A DNA stretch of 47,532 nucleotides from Saprospiraceae bacterium (GTDB lineage Bacteria; Bacteroidota; Bacteroidia; Chitinophagales; Saprospiraceae). A program made the translations under genes and the position numbers. Location of the stretch: positions 1 to 47,532 of the forward strand of contig BQJU01000054.1 of the NCBI GenBank assembly GCA_021604865.1, written 5' to 3'. The notes beneath the pieces are model-generated. The model did not search any database, had not been told where the DNA came from, and was given only the letters and a program-made list of their open reading frames with translations. This document shows, piece after piece, positions 27,211 through 35,505 of this stretch (positions are counted from its first letter, which is position 1; each line of letters opens with the position of its first letter).

Positions 27211-28848
27211 ATGAAAAGAATATTATTTTTTGGACTATCTATATTGCTGATGAATATTGCTTATGCGCAAAACCAGATAAGTATAAATGCCAATGGTGAA
27301 GGAGAAAAGTTTGTACATTTTTGGAGTAAGTGCGTAGGGGCGGGTCGTGCAAATGAAGGGCTTCGTGCGGGCTGGCTGGAACAGCTTCAGAAGGTGCAGG
27401 AAAATTGCGGTTTTGAAACGGTTCGCTTTCATGGCCTTTTTCATGATGATATGTTTCCGGTATTTAAAGTAGATGGAAAAACGGTATACAACTGGCAATA
27501 TATCGATGATCTGTTTGACCGCATGCTGGACCTGAATGTCCGGCCTTTCATTGAACTCAGTTTTTTTCCAACCAGCATAGCAGCCGAAAATAGCAAGACT
27601 CAGTTTTGGTGGAAAGCCAACATCACTCCTGACGAATCCAAATTCGGCGAGTGGCATGACTTGGTAAAAGCTTTCACCCAACATTGTGTCGACCGCTATG
27701 GCATTGATGAGGTATTGACCTGGTACTTTGAGGTTTGGAATGAGCCCAATCTCTACTTTGGCTTTTTTGATGGTACCAAATCGCAGTATTTTGAGTTGTA
27801 CAAACAATCCGTTCTTGCCGTACGCTCGGTAGATGAACGCTTAAAAGTAGGTGGGCCGTCAACCAGTAATTTTGTGGCGGATGATCGTTATGCTGGTGAG
27901 GTGGAAAACCGTGGAGGTTTTGACGTTACCTTTACCGCTGAGGATATAAATGACCTTGCATGGAAGGGCGTTTGGATTGAAGAATTTTTAGCTTACTGCG
28001 CAAAAGAGAAGCTGCCCGTTGATTTTATTACCACTCACCCCTACCCCACCGATTATCCGTTTAATCCCAGCACGGGAAAAGGGAAAAATTTCTCGCGTTT
28101 TGTACACTCCACCAGAATGGATATTGAATGGCTGAATAAAGTCATTAAGGCGAGTGCATACCCTAATGCAGAAATCCACCTGACCGAGTGGAACACCAGC
28201 CCTAACAGTAGGGATGCCATGCACGACTTTTTACCTCCTGCGGCCTATATCACAAAGGTTAACCTGGACTGCATTGGCTTAACCAACTCACTGGCTTTCT
28301 GGACTTTCACCGATATCTTTGAGGAAAAAGGCGGTGGGGCCAGTATCTTTCACGGTGGTTTTGGTTTGATCAACTACCAGGGCCTCGTTAAGCCTTCCTA
28401 CCATGCCTATCGAATGCTTCACCAGTTAGGGGATGAGAAGCTGTTTAAGAACGATTATCTGTTCGTTAGCCGAAAATCGGGTAATGGCAAACTAGTGGCC
28501 CTGGCTTACAATTATCCTGAAGAATATGAAAATGCGGTTCCAGCCAGTATCAAAAAAATTGCAAAATATATGGAGGGTTCCAGCCGCCAACTGGATCTGA
28601 AAATTTCTGATTTAAAACCAGGAACCATGTTTAAAATTGAAGTGCTCGACAAGGAGCATGGAAATATTTATGACTACTGGGAAGCGATGGGTAAGCCGGA
28701 ACCCCCTACACGCGAACAGGTGAAATTGATGAAACAAGTGGCTGATAACCTGAAGACGAGTACTGCAATTGCTGGTGAGGATGGGAAGCTCCACCTTCAA
28801 CGGGAGCTGTCACCCTGGAGCCTGGTACTGATCGAACAGATCAATTGA
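27211..28848 (+). CDS. GH39 glycoside hydrolase (beta-xylosidase / alpha-L-iduronidase family)
   Basis: A 545-residue secreted TIM-barrel enzyme from ATG 27211, where MKRILFFGLSILLMNIAYAQ is a clear signal peptide; an in-frame Met at 27178 would overlap PL-A. Acid/base Glu178 lies in EVWNEPN and nucleophile Glu326 in HLTEWN, the standard GH39 pair; THPYPTDYPFNP is also typical of the family. GH39 contains beta-xylosidases and alpha-L-iduronidases. With two lyases on either side and GH88/KduI/KduD, an action on a uronic acid or xylose next to one is plausible. It follows PL-A by 10 bp. Confidence 0.9.
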   Translation: MKRILFFGLSILLMNIAYAQNQISINANGEGEKFVHFWSKCVGAGRANEGLRAGWLEQLQKVQENCGFETVRFHGLFHDDMFPVFKVDGKTVYNWQYIDDLFDRMLDLNVRPFIELSFFPTSIAAENSKTQFWWKANITPDESKFGEWHDLVKAFTQHCVDRYGIDEVLTWYFEVWNEPNLYFGFFDGTKSQYFELYKQSVLAVRSVDERLKVGGPSTSNFVADDRYAGEVENRGGFDVTFTAEDINDLAWKGVWIEEFLAYCAKEKLPVDFITTHPYPTDYPFNPSTGKGKNFSRFVHSTRMDIEWLNKVIKASAYPNAEIHLTEWNTSPNSRDAMHDFLPPAAYITKVNLDCIGLTNSLAFWTFTDIFEEKGGGASIFHGGFGLINYQGLVKPSYHAYRMLHQLGDEKLFKNDYLFVSRKSGNGKLVALAYNYPEEYENAVPASIKKIAKYMEGSSRQLDLKISDLKPGTMFKIEVLDKEHGNIYDYWEAMGKPEPPTREQVKLMKQVADNLKTSTAIAGEDGKLHLQRELSPWSLVLIEQIN

Positions 28849-28955
28849 GGAATGAGGGATTCATAAATCAAAAATTGCGGAAGCGAACGGAAGCATTGTA
28901 TCAGTATATATTGCCTAGTCTGGATTCCCATCGTAGTAAGAAAGAAGAAAGTAGC

Positions 28956-31700
28956 ATGATAAAAAAAATAGCAATCTTCATCATTTTGGCTGGCCTTGGA
29001 AGCTGGCTTAAGGCCCAGGAAGCCAACATAATCCCCCTTCCAAAAAACCTGGAACAAGGCTATCCACGTTTGTACATCACTCAGGGTGAAAAAAGCAATC
29101 TGGAAAAAACCATCCAGGAGGAAGCATGGGCAAAAGAGGTACTTTCCGGCATTCACAACCGGATTGATGAGCATGTAGAGCGCCATGTAAACGACCCGGA
29201 ATGGATGGTGTCGCGCTTGCAGATGTATTGGAAAACCAAAGCAAGTAATATCTACATCAACGGAATATACTACTCACATGCTGATGGAGAAGCACCCGTT
29301 CCAACGGTTCGCTTATGCGGTTCTCGTGATTATACCACCCCCTACGGAAAGCCAAAACTGGAAGATATTCTACCGTATATGGATGATCCCCGTGGTTTGT
29401 ACTTACCCAATCGCAGTAAAGAAGGCCATCCTTTTGAATGGGTGGAAATATCGCAAACCGGACGGATAATTTATTCCATTAATGAAGAAATCATTGAATT
29501 GGCCCGAGATGCTGCTTTCCTTTACTGGCTTGAAAATGAGGAACATTTTGCAAAATTTGCCTTCGATATTTTTGACACCTACATGATGGGCATGTATTAT
29601 CGCAGTGAGCCTATTGATCTGTTGAACGGCCATATTCAAACACTGGTAGGATTAACGAATTTTCAAGTTATTCACGAAGGTGTTTTAATAAGTATTGCGG
29701 AACTCTATGATTTTTTGCATCACTACATCGAGGCAAATTATCCTGATAAAATTGAAACCTACGATACAACGATTAAAAAATGGACCGACCAGATCATTAA
29801 AAACGGGGTACCTCAAAACAACTGGAACCTGCATCAGGCAAAAGTCATTCTGAAAGCCGCCATGGTGTTAAAGGACAACAAATATTATAACGATGGAAAA
29901 GGACGCGAATATTACATCGACTATATTTTGAATGTAACTTCAGCCCGGCAGTGGTCGCTTACCAAATTTTTGGATTATGGTTACGATAAAAACAACGGTG
30001 TTTGGGCCGAGTGTCCTGGTTATTCGTTTGGAGTGACAAGAGATCTAACCCACTTTATCAATGATTTTGATAACACCTTCGACCATAACATCCTGCCTTA
30101 CATGCCCGTAATGACCAAGGCTGTCAGAATACTGCCTCAATACCTGTTCCCAAATGGTCAAACTGTGGCATTTGGAGATAGCAATTATGGATCGCTAAAC
30201 ACAGGGGCAATAAGCGATATGATCCGTACGGCACAAAAGAATGGTAATCAAGCATTAGAGAAAGAATTTACCGAAATGTATCGTTTATTCGCTCAGGACT
30301 CCAGGCCATCTAATCAGGGAAGAAAACCAAGAGCGGGTATAGCTTCCTTTTTCGCAAGCAAACCTTTAGAACTGAATCCCGAGTTTAAGCAAGGCAACTT
30401 GAGCGATTACCTCACCCAAACCTTCTACGCACCAAATGTAAGCTGGCATGTACAGCGAATGGGACAGGGCAAAGATGGCCTGATGGTTTCGCTTAATGGT
30501 TCCTTAGGAAATCATATGCACGCTAATGGTATTAATATGGAGTTGTACGGTAAAGGCTTTGTGCAGGGTGCTGATCCGGGTAAAGGAGCAGGTTATCTGC
30601 AGCCAATCTACCTGGAGTATTATTCCCAGTTCCCTGCCCACAATACGGTGATGGTTGACGGTGCATCTTCGTACACCGAAATGTTGAGTTACCACGCTTT
30701 CGATTTAATGGGGGAGTACCCAAAATCCGAACAAAAAGACGGATTCTATCAAAACATCACCTATTCCGATGTTTATTTTCTGGAACCGGAAACCCGCAGC
30801 GACCAAAGCCGTCTGGTAAGTATGGTAAAAACCGGTGAAACTACGGGTTATTATGTCGATGTATTTCGATCAAAAAAACAACGAAAGGGCGATAAGTTCC
30901 ACGATTATTACTACCATAATCTAGGACAGAGCATGCAGATTAAGGGTGCTGATGGCCATGCACTAGCACTTCAACCAAGTGAAGAAATGGGATTTGCGGG
31001 AGGACATTTATATGCCCTGGATTATATGTGGGATAAAAACGCCCTTCGCACCAACAAAGACTACCAGATCGAATGGAAGATAGACATGCCCGAAGGAGAG
31101 GCCGATGTGTTGATGAACCTCTGGATGAAAGGCACCGAAGGACGCGAAGTATTTTCTATAAAGTCACCGCCCAACAAGGCTTTTCGCGGCAATGGTGGCC
31201 TCCCTTATGAAGTAGATGAAGCGCCGTATTTAACTTTTGCAGCCCGTCAGCATGGCGAAGCCTGGGAACACCCCTTTGTTTCGGTTTATGAACCCTATAC
31301 TTCCGATGAAGGTAAAAGCATTTCAGCCATAAATGGATTCGGGGATGAAAATGGAAATAAGGAATTTGCCGGTTTGCACATCTCTCATAAATCAGGCCGT
31401 GAAGATTATGTATTCTCCTCGTATGCAGGCAAAAAGGCCAGCTATAAAAACATGTCCTCCGACGCCACTTATGCTTTGATTGGTAAGGAAAACGATGGTG
31501 ATTTTGTGCTATTCATGGGCAACGGAACGGCGCTTTCGGCAAATGGATTCACCATATCTACTACCGAAAAAGGAAATGTGGTGATAGAGCAGAAAAATGG
31601 TGAATTGAAATTACACAATGAAGTCCCGGTTGAAATTTCCGATGGGAAAAATAAAAAGAGCTTTGAGGTTGGAGAATTACGAATGATAAAAATAAAATGA
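28956..31700 (+). CDS. Heparinase II/III-fold polysaccharide lyase B
   Basis: A 914-residue secreted lyase from ATG 28956, which opens the signal peptide MIKKIAIFIILAGLGSWLKA; the open frame upstream to 28845 carries no coding features. Candidate catalytic residues are Asn289 (NNWN), Tyr356 (ECPGY) and His520; zinc ligands His522 (NHMHANG), Asp540 (ADPG) and His562 (HNTV) match the heparinase II pattern of two His and one Asp. It is paralogous to PL-A on the other side of GH39. It would leave unsaturated uronates for GH88. The exact polysaccharide and CAZy family are not determined. Confidence 0.87.
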   Translation: MIKKIAIFIILAGLGSWLKAQEANIIPLPKNLEQGYPRLYITQGEKSNLEKTIQEEAWAKEVLSGIHNRIDEHVERHVNDPEWMVSRLQMYWKTKASNIYINGIYYSHADGEAPVPTVRLCGSRDYTTPYGKPKLEDILPYMDDPRGLYLPNRSKEGHPFEWVEISQTGRIIYSINEEIIELARDAAFLYWLENEEHFAKFAFDIFDTYMMGMYYRSEPIDLLNGHIQTLVGLTNFQVIHEGVLISIAELYDFLHHYIEANYPDKIETYDTTIKKWTDQIIKNGVPQNNWNLHQAKVILKAAMVLKDNKYYNDGKGREYYIDYILNVTSARQWSLTKFLDYGYDKNNGVWAECPGYSFGVTRDLTHFINDFDNTFDHNILPYMPVMTKAVRILPQYLFPNGQTVAFGDSNYGSLNTGAISDMIRTAQKNGNQALEKEFTEMYRLFAQDSRPSNQGRKPRAGIASFFASKPLELNPEFKQGNLSDYLTQTFYAPNVSWHVQRMGQGKDGLMVSLNGSLGNHMHANGINMELYGKGFVQGADPGKGAGYLQPIYLEYYSQFPAHNTVMVDGASSYTEMLSYHAFDLMGEYPKSEQKDGFYQNITYSDVYFLEPETRSDQSRLVSMVKTGETTGYYVDVFRSKKQRKGDKFHDYYYHNLGQSMQIKGADGHALALQPSEEMGFAGGHLYALDYMWDKNALRTNKDYQIEWKIDMPEGEADVLMNLWMKGTEGREVFSIKSPPNKAFRGNGGLPYEVDEAPYLTFAARQHGEAWEHPFVSVYEPYTSDEGKSISAINGFGDENGNKEFAGLHISHKSGREDYVFSSYAGKKASYKNMSSDATYALIGKENDGDFVLFMGNGTALSANGFTISTTEKGNVVIEQKNGELKLHNEVPVEISDGKNKKSFEVGELRMIKIK

Positions 31701-31710
31701 TTTTCAAAAT

Positions 31711-33168
31711 ATGAGGTCAGCAATCAAAATTGGTGTGTTGGCGGTATTGGCCATATCGCTTTTCAGTCAATGTAAAAATGAAAGTCAGCAGCCTAATTTC
31801 CTGTTTGTATTGGTGGATGATCAATCCCCATTTGATTTTAAGATATATAATGCAAACTCAATCTTGGAGACCCCAAACATCGATAAACTGGCCAGGGAAG
31901 GCATGATCTTTGATGGCGCCCGACACATGGGGGCCTGGTCGGGTGCGGTATGCACACCTTCCCGCTGTATGATCATGAGTGGACGAACGCTCTGGAATTT
32001 ACCATCAAACAAACAAGGCTATGAGAATCCTTCCGCTCCGGACAGCCTTGAGTTACAAACCATAGGTGCGGTGTTCAACCGTGCAGGATATAAAACCATG
32101 CGCACCTGCAAAAAAGGCAATTCGTATCCGGCAGCCAATGCTCAGTTTACCGTGGTAAAGGATGCCACCAAGCGCGGAGGTACGGAAGAAAGTGGTAGCA
32201 CATGGCACTCGAAACAAGTAATGGAATACCTTGCTGATCGGGAAGCGAAACTGGAAAAAGAGCCATTTTTTATTTATTTTGGATTTTCGCACCCTCATGA
32301 TATCCGTGATGGGACTCCGGAATTGCTGGCAAAATATGGAGCGGTCAATCACCGGGATACCAGCTCACTGCCTCCCTCCCACCCCAACCAACCACCCTTG
32401 CAGGAGAATTATTTAGCTGCCCATCCATTCTTCCACGGTCATCCAGAACTTAGAGATGAAGAAAATGTAAGCGGCGTATGGAAAAGAAGAGACGAGCAAA
32501 CGGTCCGCAATGAGCTGGGGAGAGAATATGCCTGCTCAGAAAATATAGATATCCAATTGGGTAAAGTGCTCAAAAAGCTGGAAGAAATGGGCGAGCTGGA
32601 CAACACTTATGTGATCTATACATCAGATCATGGCATGGCCATTGGCCGTCATGGCCTTATGGGCAAACAAAACTTATACGAACACACCTGGCGGGTGCCG
32701 TTTATCGTGAATGGACCAGGAATTAAAGCAGGCAGCCGGGTGGAGGGGAACATCTATCTCCTGGATATATTACCAACCGTATGCGATTTGGCCGGAATTG
32801 AAACGCCCTCCACCGTCGATGGAACCAGCTTCAAACCGGTATTGATGGGAGAGAAAGAAAGCATTCGTGAGGTGCAATATGGGGTGTACAGCGGAGGCAC
32901 AAAACCTGGAATGCGCTGTGTAAAAAAAGGAGACTGGAAATTAATTAAATATGACGTAATGGATGGGCAGGTTAGGGAAACACAGCTTTTTAACCTGGCT
33001 GCAAATCCACACGAATACCTACCTGAGCATGGCAAAACCGGAGAGATGGAAACGAATCTGGCAGGGAATCCAAAATATGCGGAAAAACTGGCCGAGATGG
33101 AAGCGCTTTTGTTGGAGCAAATGAAAATTAATAATGATCCTTATCGACTATGGGATCAAAATAAATAG
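31711..33168 (+). CDS. Sulfatase (S1 family), lipoprotein
   Basis: A 485-residue sulfatase. Lipobox Cys21 (LFSQC) followed by acidic/polar residues. Metal Asp36/Asp37 (LVDDQSPFDF), formylglycine motif Cys81-Thr-Pro-Ser-Arg85, and TSDHGMAIGRHGLMGKQNLYEHTWRVPFI near 310-335, typical of the choline-/iduronate-sulfatase-like branch. It starts 10 bp after PL-B and is followed by a second sulfatase only 2 bp later, so the two are probably translated together and remove sulfates at different positions. Confidence 0.95.
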   Translation: MRSAIKIGVLAVLAISLFSQCKNESQQPNFLFVLVDDQSPFDFKIYNANSILETPNIDKLAREGMIFDGARHMGAWSGAVCTPSRCMIMSGRTLWNLPSNKQGYENPSAPDSLELQTIGAVFNRAGYKTMRTCKKGNSYPAANAQFTVVKDATKRGGTEESGSTWHSKQVMEYLADREAKLEKEPFFIYFGFSHPHDIRDGTPELLAKYGAVNHRDTSSLPPSHPNQPPLQENYLAAHPFFHGHPELRDEENVSGVWKRRDEQTVRNELGREYACSENIDIQLGKVLKKLEEMGELDNTYVIYTSDHGMAIGRHGLMGKQNLYEHTWRVPFIVNGPGIKAGSRVEGNIYLLDILPTVCDLAGIETPSTVDGTSFKPVLMGEKESIREVQYGVYSGGTKPGMRCVKKGDWKLIKYDVMDGQVRETQLFNLAANPHEYLPEHGKTGEMETNLAGNPKYAEKLAEMEALLLEQMKINNDPYRLWDQNK

Positions 33169-33170
33169 AA

Positions 33171-34613
33171 ATGAACTATTTTAAATTATCGGTGCTTACC
33201 TTGATTTTATTCACAGTGCTTTTTTCCTGTCAGGAAAAAGATGGCCAACCCAATATCGTGGTCATTCTTTGTGATGATTTAGGCTATGGCGATTTATCCT
33301 CTTTTGGGCATCCGGTCATTGAGACGCCTAATCTCGATAAACTCGCCGCTGATGGAATCAAGTTTACCAGCTTTTATGCGGCCGCACCGGTTTGTTCTCC
33401 ATCACGTGCAGGACTACTGACCGGGAGAAGTCCAAATAGAGCAGGCATTTACGATTTTATTCCTGGTCCCAAAATAATTGAGGATTGCCGGGACCTGGTT
33501 CACTTGCAGGCTCATGAGCAAACAATACCCGCCATGCTCAAACAGGTGGGATATTCCACCTGTTTATCAGGCAAATGGCATTGCAGCTCAAAATTCAACA
33601 GTGATGCCCAGCCAACTCCTGACCACTTTGGCTTCGACCACTGGTTTTCTACCCACAACAATGCCTCGCCGAGTCATGAGAATCCAAATAATTTTATACG
33701 CAATGGAGAAAAGGTAGGCGAAATAGGAGGTTTTAGTTGCCAGATTGTAGTAGACGAAGCCATGCAGTGGTTGGATAGTAGAGCACCGAATCACCCCTTT
33801 TACCTGCAGGTAAATTTCCATGAGCCACACGAGCCAGTAGCTTCGCCACAGGATCTGGTTGATAAATATCTCCCAAAATCCGAAACCGAAAACCAGGCTA
33901 AATACTTCGCCAATGTAGAAAATATTGACAAGGCCGTCGGGCGCCTGCTTGCATACCTGAAAGAAAAACATGGAGAAAATACCCTGATTATTTTCAGCTC
34001 GGACAATGGCCCTGAAACCTTAGACAGACATCCCCGGGCGTTTCGATCCTATGGGTCACCGGGTGAATTAAGAGGCATGAAACTATGGACTACGGAGGCG
34101 GGCTTTCGCGTTCCGGGTATTTTGTATTGGATGGGAAAATCCACCTATTCCGGCACTTCCGATGCCATCGTGTCCTCCCTTGATTTTATGCCCACTTTTG
34201 CAGAGTTGGCAGGAGCGACCTTGCCTGATCGCACGCTTGATGGTGAATCCATTACTTCGCTGATTGAAACCGGAAACAAGAAAAGAGTCAAACCGCTCAC
34301 CTGGGCATTTTATGATGCCATAAACGAGCGGAGAGTTGCCATGCGTACCGATGACTGGAAAATAATGGCCAGCTTGGAGACCGACACTACCCTAATGGTA
34401 AGACTCCACAACATTTATGATGGAAATCTGGATATGATTAAAAATGCCAGATTAACAGACCTTGTGTTATATGACATGAACGAGGATATACATGAAGCGA
34501 CCGATGTTTCCTCCAAATTTCCCAAGGTATTTGAAGAAATGGAAGAATTATTGAGAACAGAATACAATGCCCTACTGGAGGGTAGTCATGTTTGGAAAAG
34601 AGAAACGGAATAA
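33171..34613 (+). CDS. Sulfatase (S1 family), lipoprotein
   Basis: A 480-residue sulfatase of the arylsulfatase A / N-acetylgalactosamine-6-sulfatase type. Lipobox Cys20 (LFSC), metal Asp35/Asp36 (LCDDLGYGD), formylglycine motif Cys75-Ser-Pro-Ser-Arg79 followed by AGLLTGRSPNRAGI, GKWHCSS near 125-131, and SSDNGPE near 279-285. Complete. It is distinct from its neighbour in sequence, arguing for a different sulfate position. Confidence 0.95.
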   Translation: MNYFKLSVLTLILFTVLFSCQEKDGQPNIVVILCDDLGYGDLSSFGHPVIETPNLDKLAADGIKFTSFYAAAPVCSPSRAGLLTGRSPNRAGIYDFIPGPKIIEDCRDLVHLQAHEQTIPAMLKQVGYSTCLSGKWHCSSKFNSDAQPTPDHFGFDHWFSTHNNASPSHENPNNFIRNGEKVGEIGGFSCQIVVDEAMQWLDSRAPNHPFYLQVNFHEPHEPVASPQDLVDKYLPKSETENQAKYFANVENIDKAVGRLLAYLKEKHGENTLIIFSSDNGPETLDRHPRAFRSYGSPGELRGMKLWTTEAGFRVPGILYWMGKSTYSGTSDAIVSSLDFMPTFAELAGATLPDRTLDGESITSLIETGNKKRVKPLTWAFYDAINERRVAMRTDDWKIMASLETDTTLMVRLHNIYDGNLDMIKNARLTDLVLYDMNEDIHEATDVSSKFPKVFEEMEELLRTEYNALLEGSHVWKRETE

Positions 34614-34622
34614 TATAAAGCT

Positions 34623-35501
34623 ATGAAGTATTATTTGGCGACAATTTTCGTACTGATACGCCTAACAGTTGGCTTACAAGCTCAGGAATTAAACCTGGAA
34701 AAGGTTGATAAACAACGAGATCAGCCTGTTGAGTTAACCTATAAAATCATTGAAGGGGATACGCTTAATTTACTGCTTAGGTTTCCCACCAGGTTCAAAA
34801 AATCTAAAAAATACCCTGCCATCATCTTCTTTTTTGGAGGCGGTTGGAATGGAGGAACCCTCAAACAATTTGAACCACAGGCTGAATATTTCGCCTCTCG
34901 CGGAATGATTACCGTTTTAGCTGATTACCGGGTAAAGTCAAGGCACGGCACCACCCCTTACGAGTCTGTTAATGATGCTAAGTCAGCCATCCGTTTTTTG
35001 CGTAAGCATGCCAAAGTCTTAAACATTAACCCTAAAAAAATTGTGGCATCCGGTGGCTCTGCCGGAGGGCATCTGGCGGCCGCATGCGGCACCTTGCCTG
35101 GCCTCGACGAGCCCGGAGAGGATTTAAGGATCAGTTCCAGAGCCAATGCACTGGTCTTGTTTAATCCCGTGTTCGACAATGGACCTGATGGATTCGTACA
35201 TGAACGCATGGGCGAGCGTTGGCAAGAGATCTCACCTGCGCACAACATTGAAAAAGGTGCGCCACCAACCATCGTGTTTTTAGGAAAAGAAGACCACTTA
35301 ATTCCTGTATCCATTGCGGAAAATTATAAAATCAAAATGCATGCTGTTAGTAGCCGATGCGACTTGTTTTTATACGATGATGCCGAACACGGTTTCTTTA
35401 ATAACTCTAAATACGATGGCAGATTTTACAAAAAAACGGTACGCGAAACCGACCTGTTTTTAAAGTCTCTGGGCTACTTAAAAGGAAAACCTAAACTATA
35501 A
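34623..35501 (+). CDS. Secreted alpha/beta-hydrolase, probable carbohydrate esterase
   Basis: A 292-residue alpha/beta-hydrolase with signal peptide (1-20). The oxyanion region FFGGGW (70-75) and nucleophile elbow GGSAGG with Ser146, Asp224 (GKEDHLIP) and His256 (DAEHGFF) complete the triad. This is the BD-FAE/xylan-esterase-like type that removes acetyl or acyl groups from polysaccharides. It lies 9 bp after a sulfatase and 4 bp before lyase C, implying that the target polysaccharide is acylated. Confidence 0.88.
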   Translation: MKYYLATIFVLIRLTVGLQAQELNLEKVDKQRDQPVELTYKIIEGDTLNLLLRFPTRFKKSKKYPAIIFFFGGGWNGGTLKQFEPQAEYFASRGMITVLADYRVKSRHGTTPYESVNDAKSAIRFLRKHAKVLNINPKKIVASGGSAGGHLAAACGTLPGLDEPGEDLRISSRANALVLFNPVFDNGPDGFVHERMGERWQEISPAHNIEKGAPPTIVFLGKEDHLIPVSIAENYKIKMHAVSSRCDLFLYDDAEHGFFNNSKYDGRFYKKTVRETDLFLKSLGYLKGKPKL

Positions 35502-35505
35502 TAGG

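Noticed and set aside
27235-27807. 190-residue open frame antisense to GH39
   Set aside because: It mirrors the GH39 reading frame, lacks motifs, and GH39 has complete catalytic residues on the plus strand.
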